The translations under genes were made by a program, and so were the position numbers. A stretch of 20,831 nucleotides of DNA, taken from the NCBI RefSeq assembly GCF_938017705.1, contig NZ_CALIIS010000188.1, positions 1 through 20,831 on the forward strand. Reading direction: 5' to 3'. Position 1 is the stretch's first letter. Every line of letters begins with the position of its first letter. This document shows, in pieces, positions 1 to 7,076 of the stretch. This DNA is from an uncultured Campylobacter sp. GTDB lineage: Bacteria > Campylobacterota > Campylobacteria > Campylobacterales > Campylobacteraceae. Under the pieces are notes generated by a model. The model was not told the DNA's origin. It searched no databases and saw only the letters and a program-made list of their open reading frames with translations.

Positions 1-210
1 TCTACTATACTGCTTTTGCCGCTTCCATTAGATCCTAATTAGAGCATTTACTTTTATATTATCGGGGAAAATATCGATATAGTTTGGATTTTCGTCTATA
101 GTTAGTTCATTCTTCTCGTAATCATATTTGCATTTAAATTTCGAACCTAAGTTGAAGCCTTGCTTTTCAATATTTTTATGTTTCTCTATCCAAAGATACA
201 CTAGCTCCAT
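1..210 (-). pseudogene. AAA-family ATPase N-terminus, frameshifted just before Walker A (partial)
   Basis: Seen: the ATG at 210 is preceded by an AAGGGG ribosome binding site and opens a 60-codon frame (MELVYLWIEKHKNIEKQG...) that ends in TAA at 28-30. One base out of frame, the DNA from 35 down to the window edge encodes GSNGSGKSSIV, a perfect Walker A (GxxGxGKS) placed exactly where the first frame fails. Removing the single base at 36 joins ...VNALI directly to GSNGSGKSS. Known: many AAA/SMC-like ATPases of defence or mobile-element context begin with a sequence of this kind (Y-L-W-I-E/D-x-Y/H-K-N-I) followed by a P-loop near residue 60. Inference: this is the start of such an ATPase, inactivated by a +1 insertion unless the base is a sequencing error. 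The gene continues beyond the window edge, so its C-terminal domains and partners are unknown. Confidence 0.75.
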
Positions 211-262
211 TTTTATTGCCCCTTGATATAAATTGATCTTTTTTGCTTAATGTTTCCTTTGA

Positions 263-740
263 TTAATCATCCGCGTGCAGCAAAAACGATCTGCTGCCGT
301 CCTGCCCTGCGCCGAGACCTACCGCCATGCCGCCGATCTGCAGCGGCTCATCCATCCATATGTCCGAGTTCTAAGCTCATCGGGCAGAGCTAAATTTGAC
401 TTTAACTTGCCGTCGTAGTCGTAAATCAATATCGTGATTTGCCCCTCGCCGTCGCGCTGCGCTAGCCAAATTTAAGCCGCGCGGGGTTCGAATTTGGCGT
501 AGATGATCAGCTCTCGAAGGCTAAATTAAGCTTGCGATCAAAGTCGTAAATTTTAAAATTTAGCTCTTCGCCGTCATATTCGTCGCTCCAAACGGCGACG
601 AGTTTAAAGGCCGTATCGATGTGGGAGCAAAATTTGCTTGCGCCGAAGTTCACGGCGCTTATGCCGCTACTTCTAGGATCGCTTTTAAGTTCGGTAAAAT
701 TTTTGATCGTTATCACCACGAAGCCTTTAAATTTTATCAA
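263..740 (-). pseudogene. decayed hypothetical gene with a duplicated internal module
   Basis: Not recognised as a family. Seen on the minus strand: a frame from about 740 carries ...AVWSDEYDGEELNFKIYDF... and stops at 507-509. In another frame the reading goes on as ELIIYAKFEPRAA, meets TAA at 472-474, then reads IWLAQRDGEGQITILIYDYD. After a third frame change near 370 it reads IWMDEPLQIGGMAVGLGAGQ and ends ...SFLLHADD with TAA at 263-265. The two segments DGEELNFKIYDFDRKLNL and DGEGQITILIYDYDGKLKSNL are clearly alike, so the ancestral protein held a tandem module. The first frame also stays open upstream into the 3' end of the next gene, with no start or ribosome binding site I can defend (740 is a TTG). 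At least two frame changes and one in-frame stop make function unlikely. The order of the pieces is visible; the family is not. Confidence 0.6.
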
Positions 741-837
741 AATTTTACGCGCGAGCGGATAAGCTGCACGCTTGCCCTTGCGCTATCGGCATTATTAAAT
801 TCTATAAAATTTAATGCGCGGCGGCGGATTTTAAAAT

Positions 838-1728
838 TTATTGCCTTTTTTGCACTTTAACTTTCGGAGCGGTTTTTGCGCCTTGCGCTTTTGCCTGTGG
901 ACGCTCGATAATGCGGATATTGGCGTTTGAGCGGAGCTTGTCGTTGAACTCGGTGATCGCCTTTTTGCGCTCGGAGGTCACGTAGCCTTCGATCGCCTTT
1001 TCTTGCACGCTGTCAAAATCAAGCGTACGAAGCCCTTTTTTATCGTTTACGTAAAACATCTCGTAGCCGTTTCGCGTAGGGATTATTGGCGAAAATTTAC
1101 CCTGCTCGACGTTTGTGACGATGTATTTTAGCCCCTCATCCATTTGATTGGCCTTGAGGGTTCCTTTCATCACATACACGTCGCTTGGGCGGAGCTTTGG
1201 ATTTGCGCGAATCTTATCGAGCGGAGCTTGTGATTTTGCGATGTAGCGGGTGAGCGTGATGCTATCGAAGGTCGTAAACAATGAGCTATTTTGGCTGTAG
1301 AATTTTTTAACATTTTCGGGGGTCGTGCGGTGCTGTACGTCTGCGAATATCGAGCCGTAGAGCTTTTCTTCAAGCAGTGTGCGGCGGACATTTGCTTTAA
1401 AGTCATCGTAGTTTATACCTTGCTTTTGCACGGCGGTTTTGAGCTGGTCTAAGCTAAGCTTATTTTGATCGGCGATCGCTTTGAGCCTCGCGTCGATCTC
1501 CGCGTCATTTACCGCGATGCCGCGGCGTTTAATCTCGGATTGTTGCAGCTTTTGCCCAATTAAAATTTCCATCGCAGCTTGCGGCGAAGCGCCCGTTAGC
1601 TTCTGAACTTTGGCTAGTTCGTAGCCGGTGATGGGCTCATTATCTACCACGGCGATGACGCCGTTTACTACTTCGGCATTTGCACAAACAGCACAGATCA
1701 TTGCGGAAAAAAGCAGTTTCTTTATCAT
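838..1728 (-). CDS. SurA/PpiC-like periplasmic chaperone (Cj1289-type)
   Basis: A 296-residue protein with a cleavable signal peptide (MIKKLLFSAMICAVCANA, likely cut after ANA) followed by a SurA-type N-terminal helical region (GVIAVVDNEPITGYELAKVQ, then a long charged helical stretch to about residue 135). After that comes a parvulin-like segment (about 140-240, including SPIIPTRNGYEMFYVNDK) and a C-terminal helical lobe with a basic tail. Known: SurA-family proteins escort outer-membrane proteins through the periplasm. In C. jejuni I recall the gene next to gltX2 and malic enzyme as Cj1289. An AAAGG ribosome binding site precedes the ATG. It is divergent from gltX, with 84 bases holding two TATAAT boxes between them. 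Whether the parvulin lobe is an active prolyl isomerase cannot be read from the sequence. Confidence 0.85.
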   Translation of the reverse strand: MIKKLLFSAMICAVCANAEVVNGVIAVVDNEPITGYELAKVQKLTGASPQAAMEILIGQKLQQSEIKRRGIAVNDAEIDARLKAIADQNKLSLDQLKTAVQKQGINYDDFKANVRRTLLEEKLYGSIFADVQHRTTPENVKKFYSQNSSLFTTFDSITLTRYIAKSQAPLDKIRANPKLRPSDVYVMKGTLKANQMDEGLKYIVTNVEQGKFSPIIPTRNGYEMFYVNDKKGLRTLDFDSVQEKAIEGYVTSERKKAITEFNDKLRSNANIRIIERPQAKAQGAKTAPKVKVQKRQ

Positions 1729-1756
1729 TTTTAACCTTTATTTAGTCTTTTTGCTT

Positions 1757-1762
1757 TATAAT
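1757..1762 (+). promoter_or_regulatory. probable -10 box for gltX
   Basis: TATAAT in a T-rich stretch, with an upstream TTTTTGC run as in Campylobacter sigma-70 promoters, which usually lack a -35. It lies 50 bases before the gltX ATG. Confidence 0.55.
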
Positions 1763-1774
1763 TACAAGATCGCG

Positions 1775-1780
1775 ATTATA
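1775..1780 (-). promoter_or_regulatory. probable -10 box for the SurA-like gene
   Basis: TATAAT on the minus strand, 46 bases before the SurA-like start. It lies downstream of the gltX -10 in the opposite direction, so the two promoters face each other across about a dozen bases and their start sites overlap. Polymerases at the two sites could interfere. Confidence 0.45.
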
Positions 1781-1812
1781 ACATTAAATGGTAATTTTTG
1801 CAAAGGAATTTT

Positions 1813-3192
1813 ATGATAGTAACTCGTTTTGCGCCGAGTCCTACGGGATATTTACATATCGGCGGACTTAGAACGGCGCTTTTTAGTTATCTTTACGCTA
1901 GGGCAAACGGCGGCAAATTCCTGCTGCGTATTGAGGACACTGATCTGAAGCGCAATTCGCAGGAGGCCGCGCAGGCGATCGAGGAAGCCTTTAAGTGGTG
2001 CAATCTGGACTATGACGGGCAGATCGTGTATCAAAGCTCGCGCTTTGATCTTTACAAACAATACGTCCAAAAGCTGCTAGATGAGGGTAAGGCATACAGA
2101 TGCTATATGAGTAAGGACGAGCTGGATGAGCTGCGCGCGCAGCAAGAAGCTCACAAAGAGCGTCCGCGCTACGATAATCGCTATCGCGATTTTACCGGTA
2201 CGCCACCTGCAGGGATCGAGCCCGTAGTGCGTATAAAAGCCCCGCTTAGCGGCATGATAGAATTTAACGACGGCATCAAGGGCGAGATAAAATTTAATGC
2301 CGCCGATATTTTGGACGATTTCATCATCGCGCGCTCCGACGGCACGCCTACGTATAACTTCACGGTCGTGATCGACGACGCGCTGATGGGCGTCACGGAC
2401 GTGATCCGCGGCGACGATCATCTAAGCAACACCCCGAAGCAGATCGTGCTGTATAACGCGCTAGGCTTTAAAATCCCGAAATTTTATCATGTCGCGATGA
2501 TCAACGGCACCGACGGCAGCAAGCTGAGCAAACGCCACGGCGCTACCGACGTGATGGAGTACAAGCGCATGGGCTATCTGCCGCAGGCTCTGCTAAATTT
2601 CTTAGTACGTCTGGGCTGGAGCCACGGGGATGATGAAATTTTTAGCATGGAGGAGATGAAGCGATACTTTGATCCTAACCATATCAGCAAGAGCGCTAGC
2701 ACCTTCAATCAAACCAAGCTCGAGTGGCTAAATGCGCATTATATTAAAAACTCTGACGACGATGATCTTGCCATGCAGCTTGTGGAATTCGGCGTCGATA
2801 TCCGCTCGCATGCAAAAAAACATCTCATCGCGCAGCAGTACAAACAGCGCGCAAAGACGCTAGTGGAGATGGCCGAGGGCATTAAAATCCTTCTAAATCG
2901 CCCGAGCTGCTATGACGAGAAGGCGTATAAGAAATTTGTAACCGAAAGTTCGCTAAGCTTACTCGCAAAATTTTCGGATACTTTAAGCGCAAATTTAAAT
3001 GCAAAGGAGTGCGAGGAAAGGACGATGGAGTTTTTGGACGCAAACGGCGCCAAGCTAAAGGATCTTGCTCAGCCGCTGCGCGTCGCGATCACGGGGGGAA
3101 GCGTAAGTCCGTCGATTTTTGAAATTTGTGAAATTTTAGGAAGCGACGAAGTTAAAACGAGAATTTCAAATTTAATCAAAAAAGGATTATAA
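1813..3192 (+). CDS. gltX: glutamate--tRNA ligase
   Basis: Class I aminoacyl-tRNA synthetase that charges tRNA with glutamate in the cytoplasm. The 459-residue product shows the HIGH-type signature SPTGYLHIGG (residues 8-17) and the KMSKS-type loop GSKLSKRHG (about 235-243), plus the family blocks FLLRIEDTD and GDDHLSNTPKQ, with a C-terminal anticodon-binding domain. The ATG at 1813 is preferred because AAAGGAA sits 4-10 bases before it; an in-frame TTG at 1798 lies upstream of that ribosome binding site. The cysteines of a zinc-binding insert are absent from the connecting region. Known: Campylobacterota often carry two GluRS paralogues, one of which may serve tRNA-Gln. By gene order this corresponds to the C. 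jejuni copy annotated gltX2. Which tRNA it charges cannot be decided here. One base separates it from malic enzyme. Confidence 0.95.
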   Translation: MIVTRFAPSPTGYLHIGGLRTALFSYLYARANGGKFLLRIEDTDLKRNSQEAAQAIEEAFKWCNLDYDGQIVYQSSRFDLYKQYVQKLLDEGKAYRCYMSKDELDELRAQQEAHKERPRYDNRYRDFTGTPPAGIEPVVRIKAPLSGMIEFNDGIKGEIKFNAADILDDFIIARSDGTPTYNFTVVIDDALMGVTDVIRGDDHLSNTPKQIVLYNALGFKIPKFYHVAMINGTDGSKLSKRHGATDVMEYKRMGYLPQALLNFLVRLGWSHGDDEIFSMEEMKRYFDPNHISKSASTFNQTKLEWLNAHYIKNSDDDDLAMQLVEFGVDIRSHAKKHLIAQQYKQRAKTLVEMAEGIKILLNRPSCYDEKAYKKFVTESSLSLLAKFSDTLSANLNAKECEERTMEFLDANGAKLKDLAQPLRVAITGGSVSPSIFEICEILGSDEVKTRISNLIKKGL

Positions 3193-3193
3193 A

Positions 3194-4450
3194 ATGGCTA
3201 AAGTAAACGTTGAAGCGGCTTTGAAGTACCACATAGGCGGCAAAATCGGAACAAATGTAAAAACACCGTGTGCTACGGCGGAGGATTTGGCGCTTGCATA
3301 TACGCCGGGCGTCGCAGAGCCTTGTAAGGTGATCGAGAATGATCACGAGGTTGCATTTAAATACACGAATAAAGCCAATCTGGTAGCCGTTATCACTAAC
3401 GGTACGGCGGTTTTGGGTCTCGGAGATATCGGCGCGATCGCCGGAAAGCCCGTAATGGAGGGCAAGGCGGTTTTATTTAAAAAATTTGCGGGCGTAGATG
3501 CGTTTGATATCGAGATCGACGAGAAGGATCCAAAAAAGATCGTAGAAATTTGCAAAGCGCTTGCGCCTACGTTCGGCGGTATAAATTTAGAGGATATTAA
3601 AGCTCCCGAGTGCTTCGAGATCGAGCGCGAGCTACAAAAAGCCGTCGATATCCCCGTCATGCACGACGATCAGCACGGCACCGCGATGATCACCGGCGCA
3701 GGGCTTATCAACGCCGCTATCATCAGCGGTAAAAAGATCGAGGATATGAAGATTGTAGTCAGCGGCTCGGGCGCTGCGGGCATAGCGTGTGCGAAGATGT
3801 ATCAAAATTTAGGCGCTAAACATATCATAATGCTTGACTCCAAAGGGGTGATCCACAAGGGCCGCACCGATCTTACCGAGCAAAAGAAAGAATTTGCCCT
3901 AGATACCGCAGATCGTACGCTAGAGGATGCTATTAGGGAAGCCGATATGTTTTTGGGTCTTAGCAAGCCGGGCGTTTTAACCAAAGAGATGGTAACGACC
4001 ATGGCACCGCATCCAATCATTTTTGCGCTTGCAAATCCGGTACCGGAAATTTATCCAAGCGAGGTCGAGGAAGTAAGAAACGACGCGATCGTAGGCACCG
4101 GCAGAAGCGACTTTGCAAATCAGATCAATAACGTTTTGGGCTTTCCGTATATCTTCCGTGGCGCGCTTGACGTAAGAGCCAAAAAGATTACGGAAAATAT
4201 GAAAATTGCTGCCGCTCGTGCGATGGCGGATCTTGCTCGCGAAGAAGTTCCTGCAGAAATCCGCAAGATGCTGGGCAAAGATAGCTTGAAATTCGGCAAA
4301 GACTACGTTATCCCAAATCCTTTTGATCCGCGCGTATTTGCTGTGATCTCGACGGCGGTTGCAAAAGCTGCGGTAGATGACGGTGTCGCTCGCGTCAAAG
4401 AGTTCGACGCTGCGGCTTATAAAAAGAGCCTAGAAGCCAAAAAGCTATGA
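3194..4450 (+). CDS. mez: malic enzyme (decarboxylating malate dehydrogenase)
   Basis: Oxidatively decarboxylates malate to pyruvate and CO2 with NAD(P)+, linking the citric acid cycle to pyruvate. The 418-residue length fits the short bacterial type without a phosphotransacetylase tail. Visible family blocks: LALAYTPGVAEPC near the start, the NGTAVLGLGDIGA strand, GINLEDIKAPECFEIE and VPVMHDDQHGTA (metal and substrate site), SGSGAAGIACAK (nucleotide-binding fold) and ALANPVPEIYP. The start lies one base after the gltX stop, with its ribosome binding site (AAAGGA) inside the gltX 3' end, so the two are probably co-transcribed. The cofactor preference cannot be read from sequence alone. Confidence 0.95.
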   Translation: MAKVNVEAALKYHIGGKIGTNVKTPCATAEDLALAYTPGVAEPCKVIENDHEVAFKYTNKANLVAVITNGTAVLGLGDIGAIAGKPVMEGKAVLFKKFAGVDAFDIEIDEKDPKKIVEICKALAPTFGGINLEDIKAPECFEIERELQKAVDIPVMHDDQHGTAMITGAGLINAAIISGKKIEDMKIVVSGSGAAGIACAKMYQNLGAKHIIMLDSKGVIHKGRTDLTEQKKEFALDTADRTLEDAIREADMFLGLSKPGVLTKEMVTTMAPHPIIFALANPVPEIYPSEVEEVRNDAIVGTGRSDFANQINNVLGFPYIFRGALDVRAKKITENMKIAAARAMADLAREEVPAEIRKMLGKDSLKFGKDYVIPNPFDPRVFAVISTAVAKAAVDDGVARVKEFDAAAYKKSLEAKKL

Positions 4451-4494
4451 TTCCTTGCTCCTGCACGAGGCGAGATTAAATTTAAGAGGCGTAA

Positions 4495-5943
4495 ATGAAA
4501 GATTTGGCTTTACTTACCGATTTTTATCAGCTTAGCATGATGCAGGGCTATTTTTTTACGAAGCCCGATCAGACAGCGGTTTTTGACGTTTTTTATCGTA
4601 AAAACCCAAGCGGCGGCGGTTACGCGATATTTTGCGGCTTAAACGAGGTCGTGGATTATATCGAAAACTTAAAATTTAGCGAGGACGACATCGCGTATCT
4701 AAAAAGTTTAAATTTCTTTAAGCCGGAATTTTTGGAATTTCTAAGAGGCTTTAAATTTAGCGGCGAAATTTACGCCATGGATGAGGGGCAGATCGTATTT
4801 CCGCACGAGCCGCTGATCCGCGTCAAGGCAAATATTATGGAAGCGCAGCTCATCGAGACCGCGATCTTAAATACTATAAATTTTCAAACTCTCATTGCCA
4901 CGAAAAGCTCACGCATCAATTTTAGCGCCAAGGGCGATTCGGTGATGGAGTTTGGCTTGCGCCGCGCTCAGGGGCGAAGTGCGGGCATCTACGGCGCAAA
5001 AGCTGCGATTATAGGCGGCTGCAGCGCTACGTCGAACGTGCTTGCCGCAAAGAAATTCGGCGTGCCCGCGATCGGCACTCACTCGCACTCGTGGATTCAG
5101 AGCTTTGATAGCGAGCTGGAGGCGTTTCGCGCTTACGCTAAAATTTATCCGAACAGCACGCTTCTGCTCGTCGATACCTACGATACTCTCGCAAGCGGCG
5201 TGCCGAATGCGATTACGGTTTTTAAGGAGCTGCGCGCAAGCGGTCATAAGCCGCTCGGAATCCGCATAGATTCGGGTGATCTGGAGTATCTAACCAAACA
5301 GGCGCGTAAGATGCTCGATGCGGCGGGCTTTAATGACGCAAAGATCACTGCGTCGAATGATCTAGACGAATACGCGATCGATCAACTCAAACTTTTTGAG
5401 GCTAAAATCGATAGCTGGGGGATCGGCACTAGGCTTATTACCGGCGGAGACAGTTCGAGTTTAGGAGGCGTGTATAAGCTAAGCGGTATCGAAAAAGATG
5501 GCGAGATCGTGGCTAAGATAAAAATTTCAAACGATCCGCGCAAGATCAATAACCCGGGCTACAAGCAGGTCTTTAGGCTCTACGACAAAGATAACGGTAT
5601 GGCGCTTGCCGATCTGATCACGCTTGAGGGCGAGAGTATAGACGAGAGCGCGCCGCTTGAGATTTTCCATCCGCTTTACACCTACAAGCGTAAAATTTTA
5701 ACGAATTTCAGCGCGCATAAGCTCTTGCGTCCCGTTTTTAGGGAGGGCAAATTCGTAGGTACGCGCCGCACGGTAAGCGAGATCGCGCGTTTTAGCAAGG
5801 AGCAGAAGAGTAAATTTTGGCTTGAGCACCTTCGCAACGTCCATCCGCAGAGCTACAAAGTGGATCTCTCTCAAAAGCTTTGGGATATCCGAAAATCACT
5901 CATCAACGAGTGTAACCTAAATTTAAAGGAAAAATATGTTTAA
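4495..5943 (+). CDS. pncB: nicotinate phosphoribosyltransferase
   Basis: Converts nicotinate, PRPP and ATP to nicotinate mononucleotide in the Preiss-Handler branch of NAD salvage. The 482-residue protein begins LLTDFYQLSMMQGYF, the usual start of this family, and carries FGLRRAQG, the histidine-bearing loop GTHSHSWIQSF (a histidine of this region is phosphorylated in the family), LLLVDTYDTL, IRIDSGDLEYL, ASNDLDEYAI and GIGTRLITGGDSSSLGGVYK, the PRPP and base-binding elements in the expected order. AAGAGG precedes the ATG. It lies 44 bases after malic enzyme, and its last 8 bases overlap the following lipoprotein gene, which implies translational coupling. Confidence 0.95.
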   Translation: MKDLALLTDFYQLSMMQGYFFTKPDQTAVFDVFYRKNPSGGGYAIFCGLNEVVDYIENLKFSEDDIAYLKSLNFFKPEFLEFLRGFKFSGEIYAMDEGQIVFPHEPLIRVKANIMEAQLIETAILNTINFQTLIATKSSRINFSAKGDSVMEFGLRRAQGRSAGIYGAKAAIIGGCSATSNVLAAKKFGVPAIGTHSHSWIQSFDSELEAFRAYAKIYPNSTLLLVDTYDTLASGVPNAITVFKELRASGHKPLGIRIDSGDLEYLTKQARKMLDAAGFNDAKITASNDLDEYAIDQLKLFEAKIDSWGIGTRLITGGDSSSLGGVYKLSGIEKDGEIVAKIKISNDPRKINNPGYKQVFRLYDKDNGMALADLITLEGESIDESAPLEIFHPLYTYKRKILTNFSAHKLLRPVFREGKFVGTRRTVSEIARFSKEQKSKFWLEHLRNVHPQSYKVDLSQKLWDIRKSLINECNLNLKEKYV

Positions 5944-6307
5944 AGTTCTATCGTGCGCCGCTTTGGCGTTAGTTTTGCTAGGATGCGGCTCAAACCAGCT
6001 CCGCCAATCCCCGGATAGCGCTATGGATAAGCAAGCACAGAGCGAAAAAACCATAACCAAAGAGAATGCGAAGACCTTCTATTTCGTCGATGAGCAGGGC
6101 AAAAAACTTTCGCTTAGTTCAAACGACGATTTCAATACCGCCGTGCTAGAGGACGATAGCGGCAAAAGTTACAACCTCAAGCGCGAGCGAGCCGCCGACG
6201 GCATCTATATGGAAAACAAAGACGGAGTGAGCATCCACTTCAAAAAAGGTGAGGGCATAGTGGAGTTTAGCAAATACAAATCCATCCCGATCACCGAGGC
6301 CAAATAA
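5936..6307 (+). CDS. small lipoprotein with an MliC-like domain
   Basis: A 123-residue protein with a lipoprotein signal peptide: a hydrophobic run and the lipobox LLGC, lipidated cysteine at residue 17. The mature part is one small domain (about residues 48-115). Its pattern (Y/F-x-D-x-x-G-K-K-L, then TAVLEDDSGKSYNL, then RAADGIYMENKDGVSIHFKKGEG) resembles the MliC/PliC fold of C-type lysozyme inhibitors, including the SASGxRY-xxx-KG-like stretch. Known: such proteins protect periplasmic peptidoglycan from host lysozyme. Inference: an outer- or inner-membrane lysozyme inhibitor, or a relative of the fold with another job; the conserved cysteines of classical MliC are missing. The gene starts inside pncB (ATG at 5936, AAAGGA just before) and is followed by a terminator, so it closes the gltX-mez-pncB unit. 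Confidence 0.65.
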   Translation: MFKVLSCAALALVLLGCGSNQLRQSPDSAMDKQAQSEKTITKENAKTFYFVDEQGKKLSLSSNDDFNTAVLEDDSGKSYNLKRERAADGIYMENKDGVSIHFKKGEGIVEFSKYKSIPITEAK

Positions 6308-6321
6308 ACTTTAAAATTTTT

Positions 6322-6360
6322 GGTTAAATTCCGATTTAGCGCTGGAATTTAACCTCTTTT
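6322..6360 (+). terminator. Rho-independent terminator after the pncB-lipoprotein unit
   Basis: A perfect 11-base inverted repeat, GGTTAAATTCC and GGAATTTAACC, with an 11-base loop and then TCTTTT. It lies 14 bases after the lipoprotein stop and 24 bases before mqnA, so mqnA-gdhA probably has its own promoter or depends on read-through. Confidence 0.75.
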
Positions 6361-6383
6361 CTGCGCTAAATTCGGAGAAAGTC

Positions 6384-7076
6384 ATGTTATTAGGCAAAAT
6401 CGATTATCTAAATTTGCTCCCTTTTCACGTATTTTTAAAATCCCTTTCGCTGCCGTCTTATGTTAAAAAATCGATAGAATTTAAAAAAGGGGTGCCGAGC
6501 AAGCTCTGCGCCGATCTTTATAGCCGCAGGATAGATGCCGCGGTGATCTCGAGCATCGAAAGCCGCCGCTCAAAATACCGCAGGCTGCCTCTTGGAATCG
6601 TCGCAAAGCGCGAGGTGCTAAGCGTACTCGTGCGAAAAAACTCGGCGCCCAGGCTTGATCCCGCGTCGATGAGCTCAAATATGCTAGCCCGTGTGCTGGA
6701 TCTTAGCGGCGAGGTGTTGATCGGCGATAACGCTCTAAAGGCGCTGCTTTCGCAGGGTAGGGATAAATTTTACGATCTGGGCGAAATTTGGCAGCAGCGC
6801 ACGGGCTTGCCCTTTGTTTTCGGGCGGCTGTGCTGCGTGAAAAATGATAAAATTTATGTACGCTTGGCGACGAAATTTTTACGTTCGCGCATTAAAATTC
6901 CAAGATATATCCTGCAAAGCTACGCCCTTTCGCGCGGCATAAAAGAGCGCGAAATTTTAAATTATCTGAAATTTATCGGCTATAAAATCGGCGTCCGCGA
7001 GGAGCTGGCGCTGAAAAAATTTATCGCCAAAGCCAAAAAATTAAAATTTAATCCGGTTCAAAAGGAGGGGCTATGA
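6384..7076 (+). CDS. mqnA: chorismate dehydratase of the futalosine pathway
   Basis: Dehydrates chorismate to 3-[(1-carboxyvinyl)oxy]benzoate, the first step of futalosine-dependent menaquinone synthesis. The 230-residue protein begins GKIDYLNLLPFHVFL, the typical MqnA start, followed by the KKGVPSKLCADLYSRRIDAAVISSIES segment of the periplasmic-binding-protein-like fold that holds chorismate. It lacks a signal peptide, as expected for a cytoplasmic enzyme. GGAGAAA stands 4 bases before the ATG. In C. jejuni I recall mqnA as Cj1285c, close to malic enzyme, so the neighbourhood agrees. It overlaps gdhA by four bases (ATGA), with a strong AAGGAGGGG ribosome binding site for gdhA inside the mqnA end. 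Confidence 0.9.
   Translation: MLLGKIDYLNLLPFHVFLKSLSLPSYVKKSIEFKKGVPSKLCADLYSRRIDAAVISSIESRRSKYRRLPLGIVAKREVLSVLVRKNSAPRLDPASMSSNMLARVLDLSGEVLIGDNALKALLSQGRDKFYDLGEIWQQRTGLPFVFGRLCCVKNDKIYVRLATKFLRSRIKIPRYILQSYALSRGIKEREILNYLKFIGYKIGVREELALKKFIAKAKKLKFNPVQKEGL

Noticed and set aside
2077..2421. 114-codon minus-strand open frame
   Set aside because: Antisense to gltX, whose motifs are unambiguous.
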